Positions 10,539-19,703 of a stretch of DNA of 53,236 nucleotides are shown here, in pieces. This DNA comes from Dissophora ornata (Eukaryota > Mortierellomycota > Mortierellomycetes > Mortierellales > Mortierellaceae). A program made the translations under genes and the position numbers. The notes under the pieces are model-generated. The model did not search any database, was not told the origin of the DNA, and saw only the letters and a list, made by a program, of their open reading frames with translations. The first letter of the stretch is position 1. Each line of letters starts with the position of its first letter. The stretch lies in contig MU616662.1 in assembly GCA_025201705.1 (NCBI GenBank), positions 1 through 53,236 of the forward strand, read 5' to 3'.

Positions 10539-11734
10539 TTTGACTTGCTTACCTGTATACGATTACCCAATTCATTTTGTGGACTATATAACGAACGAAT
10601 GTGCCCAGCACTCGACCACCCCCGTTCTTCTCCCCCTCTCCACTCTCGGCTGGGTCAGGGGGTCGAGCTGCATTGCTTCGAGATGTTCCGCCATGTTGCA
10701 TTTGAGATCTCATGATGAGAAGACGCAAAGGTCAAAAGAGCCCCCGGTGAATAGACCCTCCAAGTCAATGATTTTCAACGGCGATCAAAATGTTGTGCTG
10801 GGAGATTAAACCGTCAACCGATTAGAATGACCAACCAGTACATGTTGAGACAGCGCAACCGTCCACAATGGCATTCGCTGGTAATAGTATTTCATTGTAT
10901 TCATGGGTCTCAGTAGCAATGATTAAGAGTGCACTACAGAAACGTGCGTAGAATTAGCGAGAAGGAAAAGCTCTCCGCGAAAAAAATAATAAGGGCCGCG
11001 GGTCTGAACAACGATATGGTTTTCTGCTGCGCAAAAAGAATAATACTTTGCGACAGCCAAAAAAAAAAAAAAACATTTTGACGGCCCCCCTCGTCCTACG
11101 GAGCTCGTCGACCATCCGAGCCATTGCTCCCCACACCAACCCGGAACGTCTTTTACACATACACGCTACCAGAGGCAAAGCCATTGACATAGGGGTCGTC
11201 AAAATGTCAGGTCCAAAAAAAAAAGGCCTTTTCTAAAGATTGTCGCGACAAAGGGTCTAATATCAGCGTTAATAGTAGTAATAAGATCCCCATCATTGCT
11301 CCAACTCTTGTCCCGAACATCATATTGCCCAGTTGATTTAGGCATCGCCCCCCGTCAACATCATATTGCCAATGTTGTACAAGAATTGGCGAAGCAAAAG
11401 TAAATTTCCTTACCCTAACGCCCTTCCTTCAATGTCAGGATGTGGTGATATCAGCCATTAGTTTGCTCGAAAAGATGAACCATATCTTTCATGGATGCAT
11501 CAAGGACATAGATCAAAACATGCTCAAAAGTCGGCAAACAGACATGATTGATATCCTGGGATATTAGTCTCTACCATTGTGTCCAATTCATGGACGCCCA
11601 TCTATTGTTATCCTCGCACAAAAAAAAATCGCTTTTGCATTCATCTCTTTCTTTCTTTCCTTTCTTTACCCTAAAAGCTCACTCTTACTCCCTTGCGCAA
11701 CACATAACATACCGTAAACAATTCAAAGTTGTCG
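10539..11734. other. Intergenic region with an inverted-repeat element
   Basis: No exon can be supported. The stretch contains the inverted-repeat element at 11074-11206 flanked by long A tracts, and a pyrimidine-rich run (about 11640-11670, CTTTCTTTCC-type) that is probably the core promoter of the LRR-type gene starting at 11735. Confidence 0.45.
11074..11206. repeat. 133-bp inverted-repeat element (small MITE-like)
   Basis: The ends are CATTTTGACGGCCCC (from 11074) and its near-complement GGGGTCGTCAAAATG (to 11206), giving terminal inverted repeats of about 15 bp. Each side carries an A-rich tract (A15 on the left, A10 on the right). There is no coding capacity. It could be a non-autonomous DNA element or a cruciform-prone regulatory site. 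Confidence 0.4.
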
Positions 11735-14700
11735 ATGGAAGAATATCAAGCGTTTCGCGTTGCTGGCACAACGGCCGGTGTCAGAAATATCGATGTTGAT
11801 AATGTCGATGGGCAGAATGTCATCTACTGGGAGGACATCGAGCAAGTCTTTCCTGGAGTTCAGCACGTCCAGAATGGCAAATTTGTAGTTAAGTTGCTCA
11901 GGGACTCAAATCGAACAAGAACTTAGAAGTGCATTCAATACATGTTTGGAACGAGTCAAGAAGAACGATCATGCTGAACAACTCCCTTATATCATCCATC
12001 TACCCTCCAGAATCATGCCTCATTGCATCAAGCATTGCCCGGGTATAGTCCTGGATGTTGTCTTGTCCACCACTGTTGAGCATGTTCATGTCGACTCCCC
12101 CATGGCAGCTCCAAGACTGGCTCCAGCCTATGGTCAAACCGATAGTCCCGCTGATAGTCGAACCAATGTTTCGACTTATGTTCCCATCAATTTTCCCGCC
12201 AACCCTCCCGCCAATCCTCCAGCCAATCTGCCCGCCGATGCTCCAACAGATTCTCCAATCTTGGCCACAACTGAGGACACATTTGTCGAGGCTCTGCAAG
12301 TCACTCCAGTACCTTCAGATATGCCAATCAGTGGCATCAATGTCAGTTGTGTGTCGACTGCTCTCCTACCTTTACCATCGAGTTCACCTTCTGGCATCAA
12401 CGCAGCTTCCAAGGCAGCACTATCCAACTCAACTTCCTTGGCATCAACTATTACTCCTGGATCATTGGTGTCTTTGCGTGAGTCTGTCGATGACTATATT
12501 GGTCTGCCCAGAACATCGACCATGCAAAACCAAGAGGACATGAAAGTCATGATGGATGCCATGATTGCCAGAAACCGTGCAGGGATGCCGCTGGATGCCC
12601 ACTCTGTCATTGAAGAAGACCTTCCTGCTGAGTATTGCAAGATCATGGCCACTCCTGAAACAGCCAAGGTTGGATTCGAGAGAGCAGTCATTCACAAGCT
12701 GGATGGACTTCATGGTCAAGGCCATACAACACAAGAGATTGTCCGGCAGGGTTTGAAGGAGATTCAGAAGATTAAAGACCGATTGATTTTGATCCAGAGC
12801 AAGACCGAGGCCATATTGACCCAGAATTATGAGTTGCTCGAATACACCATCCCCAGACTGTTCATCGTTCTTCCTGAAACTTCGACGGCTTGGGATCCAG
12901 CGACCATGTTCCGCACCAAGTTCCGCTTACGCTTTATCTGTGAGTGCGGTGAACACACCAAGGCATCTAGGAGCAAGATCCCTCACCAAATTCACCTTTC
13001 CAACCATGAAGGATATGTCGTCAACAAACCGACAGAGTTCTTCGAGAAATACGGACCTTTCTTAATGCTAATGCTCGAGATGATCAAGACGGGGACAGGT
13101 ATCGCGGGCCGTTTCGTGCCAGCCGTGGCTATCATCGACGCAGTAACTTCCAAGGGTATTGATTATTCTCTGAAGTATCTGGAGGAATGTCGTGCTCTAA
13201 TCCAGAAGTCGGATGGCGTCGATGTTGATGTTGATCGCGATGCAAGAGAATTGCATCAAGATCTTCCCAGCTACCTTACCGGCGTCGAGGGATTGGAAGG
13301 AGCGGACCTACGCCAACTCGGATCATATCTGACAGCCAACAGTTCTGACAACTTGCTTGGCAATTTGTATCGCATGACAACCAAGGATGGACACGTCAAA
13401 TGGGTCTGCCACAATCACTATCGAGCTGGATATCAAGAGGCGCACACGCAAAAGCTGCGTGAATTGGTCAAGCTGGCAGAAGGAGAATTCGATGAGCAAC
13501 TGGGAAGGATCGAAATACGGTTGGGTTCCAGTTTTGCAGCTTCCGAATTTTATGAAGCTGTCAGCAAAGCCAGAGATATCCTCGATCTCGACGTGGGGTT
13601 GGGTTGGAATCAAGATTATGCCGACTTTGTCAAGCTCAAAGACATGATCTCGAAATCGAATATCAGATCGCTGAGAATGAACTTGAACTGGAAATAAGCC
13701 ACGTCAGACTTCAAGAACCTCTATCTAAGACGACGATACGATCCCATCTTCGATATTATGCGACTCCCTTCCATCCAGCCTTTTGAAATCGAGCGTGCTC
13801 CCTGGGATTTCATCAAACGATCCAGCCAATTGCCAAGGAATGTCGATTTATCAAATCTGAGGCGCCTGAGAATTGATGCGGGGAACTTCTCGGACCCGGG
13901 AATTGCCAAGCTCAAGTCGCTGGTTCCTTGGGTGCCAAATCTTTTTAACCAATCATTGCCGACAGATTCGAGAGGATTACCAGTAGCATTCAGTTCCATC
14001 CCGAGACTGTTCGTCATTCTTCCTGACACTTCGACGTCTTGGGATCCGAAGACCATGTTCTATACCAGGCTCCGCCTGCATTTTATCTGCGATTGCGGCG
14101 AACACACTAAGGCAAACGGAAGCAAGATCCCTCATGACCGTCACCTAGCCAACCGTGAAGGATATGTCCTTCGCAAACCGAAAGAGTTCTTCGAGAAATA
14201 TGAATTTTTAGTGCGAATTTCCGTGAAGGCAATGGCGCACATTGTTGTTTGCAATTTGTCTATCATTCCCGATCTTATCATGTCCGCCATTTTTGAGGAT
14301 GTTGATTATTCCTCTCTGGAGGAGGATCATACTCTTATCAAAAAGTCGGAAGGCGTTGATGCTAACGGTAATGGAAGGGCGCTGCAGCATGACCTTGCCA
14401 GTTATCTTGCCAGCATCGATGGACTTGAAGGCGAGAGCCTGCATAAATTCGTTTCATATCTAGCAGAAAACTGTTCCGACAACTTGCTGGGTAATCTGCA
14501 CCGCATAATGACCAAAGATGGACAAGTCAGATGGGTCTGCAGTGACCACTATGGATCCGGCTATCAAGAGGTGCACACGCAAAAGCTGCGTGAATTGGTC
14601 AAGCTGGCAGAAGGAGAATTTGATGAGCAACTGGGAAGGGTCGAAATACGGTTGGGTTCCAGTTTTGCAGCTTCCGAATTTTATGAAGCTGTCAGTAAAG

Positions 14701-15934
14701 CCAAAGGTATCCTCGATCTCGACGTGGGGTTGGGTTGGAATCAAGATTATGCCGACTTTTTCAAGCTCAAGGACATGATCTCGAAATCGAATATCAGATC
14801 GCTGAGAGTGAACTTAACTGGAAAACAGCCCCCAAGATCGACCTCAGTCTCCATAGAGGCCGACGGTATGATCCCATCTTCGAGATTATGCGGCTCCCTT
14901 CCATCCAGTCTTTTGAAATCGAGCGTGCTCCCAAAGATTTCTTCAAACGATCTACCTCACTGCCGAAGAGTGCAAATTTATTTAATTTGAAGCACCTGGG
15001 AATTGGTGGGATAGACTTCTCGGATAGGAATATTGTCAAGCTCAAGTTGCTGGTTGCTCTGGCGCCGAATCTCTTGAGCCTGAAATTGGAGACATCTTTG
15101 AGTCAATTGCCGGCAGTGTTCAGTTCGATTGCAGAATACCAGACCTATCCAATCAGCTTCATGTACCTGCGCCTTTTGCCACCAAGGAGCGAATCACGCC
15201 CGTCCAAAATTGCCCTTCAGGATCTGACGCATCTATTCGAAGTTCATGGTGCACAGGTGGAAACGTTGGACGTTTTCAAGATAGAGTTGGATGATTTGGC
15301 AGTGGGAGCTTTGGCCACGGCAACACAAAATGGCTCGAGCTTGAGAGAACTCAACTGGCCATGTGGAGGACGATCACTAAGTGATACGCGTATCAAGGAT
15401 CTCACCAACATCATTGCTCAGTCTGAGTTGCACTCACTCCGGATTGAATTGGAAAAGGATGATGCAAGTGTGCACATTCTAGAGTCAATTCAGTGGACAC
15501 ATATCCGTAGGCTGGAAATTCATGAGGGATGTCAAAATCTAGGGATAGCAATGAAGGTTTTAGTGGATAGCATGGAGAAAGTGCCGCAGAGAATTGAGTT
15601 GGAACATTTCGCCTACCGCCTGCAGGATGTATCTGCAACTCAGCTGGAATTGTTGCGGCAGGTCGTTTCTTTGTTATCGCTCAAGCACCTTGACTTGCGG
15701 GTGAGAATGACCAACGTGAAAGCACTTGCTCTATTGGGGTCGGTGGATTTTTCACACATGCAGTACTTTGGTCTAGGGGCCAAACGGTGGAGCTCAAGCG
15801 TAGCCCAGATGATTTTGGATGCCCTTCAGAACGCAACTCAATTGCAGACAATTGTTCTGGATGGTGCTGATATAACGAAGGAGCAGAAAGAGCAGATGTA
15901 TACAAAAGGGATCGAGCTTAAAAGCAACTATTAA
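11735..15934 (+). pseudogene. LRR/NLR-like repeat protein gene with internal duplication, broken
   Basis: The reading starts at ATG 11735 with a small N-terminal domain (NVIYWEDIEQVFPGV, VVKLLRDSNR). It continues after a disruptive 91-bp segment (11920-12010) into PHCIKHCPGIVLDVV, a Pro/Ala/Asp-rich linker (12120-12260) and a helical part. A conserved module follows (IPRLFIVLPETSTAWDP, FRLRFICECGEHTK, FFEKYGPF, DNLLGNLYRMTTKDGHVKWV, KLRELVKLAEGEFDEQLGRI), then leucine-rich-like repeats. The module plus the start of the repeats occurs twice, 12847-13996 and 13997-15126. Copy 1 has an in-frame TAA at 13695-13697 where copy 2 reads CAG. Copy 2 has a one-base deletion near 14812-14818. The last 270 residues (to TAA 15932-15934) are regular LRR-like helices and strands. 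I recognise the architecture as a Mortierella-type expanded family; the biochemical role is unknown. No NB-ARC or kinase motif is seen. With three lesions I call it a pseudogene. Confidence 0.65.
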
Positions 15935-16979
15935 ATTTTCTCCTTGATTCAATGCTGTCAATTTGCATGTATAACTTGAGGTCTGCGGTGCTTGGCTATG
16001 GTGGCAATATGCGATCAACAAATGTCAAATAAAATGATGTCAAAGATGGGTAGGAATTATTCTCGTGATTTTAACTGGTTAAAATAACTTAGTTAACTGG
16101 TTAGTTGGTTAACTTCACTGGTTAACTTCACCGGTTCGCCGGCGGCAACAACATAGAGAGAGAGAGAGATACGCTCAGTTGACTGGTGAACTGGTATCCC
16201 GTGATTGACCGAATAAGTTAACCACTGACGGTTAACTGTTGGTCAGATAAATATGTCGGTCAAGTTAACCAACGTTGGATTTGGTCTTAACCATGGTTAA
16301 CTTTTGACCGGTTAAAATCACTGGGTAATACCCATTCAATTGACGTCTTTTGCGTGGATCTGGAATTAATGCTGTCCAAGGCAACCTCAGAAGTCATCTC
16401 CGATAGTATGCACAGCATGATTCTTCTCATCCTCTGTACGATTTGCGATTTCAAGTTTTCGTCTTTCCTGTGGTGCATAGCAGGATTCTCCTATCCTCTT
16501 AGCAGAGGTTGAGCAGCGCAAAAGTTTCGTGTCTACACATTCTCACGGTTGTATAGACGGACAGAAATGTCGGTCTTCTCTCTTTGTTCGCGATATTGTT
16601 GAAGAGGATGAATTGACCAATTGAGGCTATACTACACCTCGGGCTTTTCAAGAAGACTGATAGTCATGTACCGCTAGTTTCGCCAGAGACGTCTTGCTTG
16701 GATGCTGCTGTCAGCCGTACGTAAGAGCTCTCAGTTGTCTATCAATATTCTACTATTCAAATTTTCTCACCCATCCCTACTTCCCTTTTTTTTCTTTGAA
16801 ATGAGGGAATGACAGGTGTCGCGTATATTGAGGATTCACGTAATTTCACACCACCAGTATCGGAACTCAACCAACACTTCTTCCAAACTCCAAACTCATA
16901 TCAGTTTTTCTAAAGAAGCTCTCCATACATCTTCAAAAACGTGAGGATAAAAAAATAATAACGTGATATCTGTCTTCAG
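15935..16979. other. Intergenic region with a MITE-like element
   Basis: Apart from the inverted-repeat element at 16046-16335 (listed separately), no exon is supported. At 16700-16723 the bases ATGCTGCTGTCAGCCGTAC followed by GTAAG could be a short first exon with donor for the cysteine-rich exon at 16980, but it is too short for a full signal peptide. This remains a guess. Confidence 0.35.
16046..16335. mobile_element. MITE-like element with GTGATTTTAAC inverted ends and GTTAAC clusters
   Basis: The outer ends are ATGGGTA (16046) and TACCCAT (to 16335). Inside these, the arms GTGATTTTAACTGGTT (16065) and AACCGGTTAAAATCAC (ending 16321) are inverted repeats differing at one position. The interior holds about seven copies of the palindrome GTTAAC, mostly within GGTTAAC words, and an AG microsatellite (16154-16168). 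There is no coding capacity. This is the form of a non-autonomous inverted-repeat element of about 290 bp, or a foldback element. A matching transposase is not in the window. Confidence 0.55.
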
Positions 16980-17252
16980 TGCTCATACACCAACCAAATT
17001 GAGTGCCGTTTCTTTAAGCAGGTCGGGCACCCTTCACTCAGATCTTTGGGCTCCTTTGCCTATGTTGGCTTCGGCGAAGCCCACTATTGCACTTACCCTG
17101 ACGGGGATGGAGATGATCTCGGTGGAACCGATAATTTTGTCTGCAAGAAGGTTTCTGGCGAAGGTTGCAAGTACAGGTTCTTGGGGATCCAATGCTACTG
17201 CCACATCAGTGAGAACTCATCCGATGAACAAACGCTGTACATGTGCAACTAA
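16980..17252 (+). CDS. Cysteine-rich secreted-type protein, 3' exon only
   Basis: From an acceptor (CTTCAG ending at 16979) a frame runs 90 codons to TAA 17250-17252. It contains eight cysteines: CSYTNQIEC at the start, then HYC, NFVC, GEGC, IQCYC and LYMC at the end. The even number and spacing suggest four disulfides, as in small secreted fungal proteins. The upstream exon with a signal peptide was not found within 300 bp, so this may be a partial or decayed gene. Two other frames are open here but lack the cysteine pattern. The function is unknown. Confidence 0.4.
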   Translation, partial: CSYTNQIECRFFKQVGHPSLRSLGSFAYVGFGEAHYCTYPDGDGDDLGGTDNFVCKKVSGEGCKYRFLGIQCYCHISENSSDEQTLYMCN

Positions 17253-18318
17253 ATTTCCACTGCTGCAGCATGCAACGTGTTTTTATCTAGACTACGCGTA
17301 CCAAGATTTTTCCGGAAAGGGTTACAATTCGAATAACATCACTTTTCCAACAATGCACACGGCTACCCGCTAGCTAAGTACAATACTGGCTGGGTCTGGC
17401 TACGCCCTTAAAAATCTCTCTAACTTGGTAGTATGAACCTAGAGTGGCTATACAAGACTCTCTTTTTTTTTTTTTTTTTTTTGTTTGTTTGTTTGTTTGC
17501 AGGTTTCCACAAAATGCGTTCAGTTTGGGACTCCCTCCTACATGAAATTCCCAAAATTTTCTACTGAAAATAGAAATAATCGAGTAGACAGCAGTCTGCA
17601 GGACTTGCGATATTGAACGCGCTTTGTTTTATGCCGTCCGCTTTTCTAGGAGCTGCTCAATGCATGTTGTTTTTTTTGGGCCCTTTTGGAAATTTGGAGT
17701 TGGCAGGCCTGTACGCAGAAAGGAGAATGACTACGAAGGCTTGTCAATGGGTAGTAGGACGATCGCTTTGAAAGATTCGATGGTTGGGTATATCCATGCA
17801 ATGGATCTAGGATGTTGTCAGCTGCAAAGGGACTTCCCTCTGAGAAGTGTGGCATCATCAGGTGAATTGCATTGGCCTTCATACACGCCGCCCGTCCCTT
17901 CATGCACGCCGCCCGTCCGGAAGGCTATGACAGGGTCATCGTGAAGTCAATAAGTCAATATTACTATAGTGGACAATCAGCCGCCTGTTCTCCTTGGATG
18001 AGGTGACCATAAAACTCGAGAGAAATAGGGTCGCAGCACGATATAGATTTACATCATCCCGATGAGATGCGAGATTTGTCCTAAAGGGAGCCACTCTAAG
18101 ACTAGTTCGCCATACACGTACACATAGAGGGTGCGCGATGACCAGTTATGTTGCACTTCGTTTAACGGGTTTATTTTTCATTTTTACGTTGCATTCGTTC
18201 CTTTCTGCGTTGCGCTCAATCTCTGGTTTGGCATTCTTCGAGGACGAGACCAGAATAGGGATTGAAGTACATGCGGGAGGGTCGAGGCTGGGAAGTAGAG
18301 AGAGACATATTTTCGGTC
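17253..18318. other. Intergenic region with simple repeats
   Basis: It holds a T tract of 20-plus bases from about 17464, followed directly by TTTG repeats (to about 17500), and a 10-bp direct repeat CGCCGCCCGT (17887, 17907). No gene is recognised. The right end is the 3' flank of VPS29. Confidence 0.45.
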
Positions 18319-19372
18319 TTAGACGCTACGGCTGTCGAATGGCTTTCGATATTCGATCCTCTCGACCTTGACTTCGCCGTCAATCAATTGATATACATAG
18401 AGAACCACCACTGAGCCCTGCAAGTCCATCAACACAAACGAGGGCGTCACATCCCTACAGTCCACCACACAAAGTACGCGAGTGAAAAAAAAATGTCAGT
18501 ATCGCTCAATGGTCGTCAACTGCACCCCGGTTTTTACGCAGCACGACATAAACCAGAAAGCTAGCTAGCTGACGTACTCGATTTGTGGGTGGTACGCTCC
18601 AGTAGCCGATCCTGGGTTGACAAAGAATTTGCCTTCGTACTCAAACGCCTCAAACTTGTGTGTATGTCCTGTCAAAAGAATATCGACATCCATCTGGCGT
18701 GCTGTAATGTTGAGCGCCTCGGTGTCACCCCAGGGAATGACCTGGTGTCCATGCACGACACCAATGCGGATAGGACCGTGGGTGACGATCTTTGACAAAG
18801 GCCAGGTTGTGTTCTGAAAGCGTCCATCATTGCATGGTTATAGAAAAAGGGGGAGGGAAACGTTAGACGCTATCGCTGATATTTCGTCTCTGCGCCAAGA
18901 AGTGTTACCGTGGCGATCGTTTCCTGCTTTACCTGGTCATAGTCTCCCCTGACTACTTGGATATCTCCAGCAACGGATCTGAGGTAGTCAAATGTCTCCT
19001 TGTCGCACACGTTTCCTGTAGAGATGATTTGTTGAATCTTCCCAGGGACCTAATCCCATGCCAGGCGAAATGGAGACATGTCACGAAACGAATGAGTACA
19101 TTGGCAGCTGACCAATGGTACTTTCCACACTTCGTGGTGAAATGGAGGTATCATTCGTGGTTCTTACGAGCAGTTTCCTGAACTTGGCGGGAAGGTCGTG
19201 CGCTCTGTTGGGGATGTGAAGGTCGCCTATTACAAGAACCAGCTGCGATTGAAATGCATGACAAGGGGACAAGTTGTGCACACGTTAGTCCTGACGCGTA
19301 TTCCTTGTTCGCTACACGCTAGAGTGTAAGCCATGCGAGTGATGCATCCATGAAAGTCCATCCATGTACCAT
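18319..19372 (-). CDS. VPS29: Vps29, retromer subunit (metallophosphoesterase fold)
   Basis: Five exons, 19370-19372 (the ATG alone), 19168-19242, 18933-19049, 18578-18813 and 18319-18454, are joined by GT-AG introns in consistent phase, giving 188 residues; animal Vps29 is about 182. The fold landmarks are all present: [61 protein letters not shown], then [12 protein letters not shown] and [11 protein letters not shown] at the end. Vps29 binds Vps35 in the retromer coat that retrieves cargo from endosomes to the Golgi. Its metal site is generally considered inactive as a phosphatase in the complex. The frame at 18565-18798 appears to stop early, but the stop lies in the last intron (donor GTACGTC at 18571-18577). 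The initiator codon alone in exon 1 is notable. Confidence 0.95.
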
Positions 19373-19703
19373 AGTGAATACAGTTGTTTTGCAGAGATGG
19401 GTGTGGAGAGGAAGGTAGAGCTGGAGGGAAGAAGGGAAAGTTGATGCCAGGAACTCACGAGTCGGTCTACTCTTGCGGGGTAAACGTCTTCTTTTGCAAC
19501 GGACAGTTGCCTGAGGGATCACGTTCCCCTGATATTAACGCCTGCGACTCATGTCAATTCCTTGTGACGTGCTTCGATCGCTGCAAAAAAAAAAAAAAAA
19601 AAAAAAAACTTTTTTTATTCAGGTCCCTCTTTCTTCTTCCTTGTGACCCTCCTTCGCCAGTCGATATCGCCCTTTGCACTTGCCACTATTCTTGGCACTT
19701 GTA
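19373..19703. other. VPS29 promoter / left flank of the Crypton
   Basis: 331 bp without coding evidence. It contains an A tract of 24 bases (about 19585-19608) followed by T7. No TATA motif stands out. Confidence 0.4.

Noticed and set aside
12055..12543. 162-codon plus-strand frame rich in Pro/Leu
   Set aside because: Shadow of the Pro/Ala linker of the LRR-type gene in another frame.
17464..17500. Poly(T)-TTTG tract as a retroelement tail
   Set aside because: No retroelement-coding sequence or target duplication next to it; treated as a simple repeat.
18565..18580. Apparent early end of Vps29
   Set aside because: The stop is inside the last intron; exon 18319-18454 supplies the missing C-terminus.
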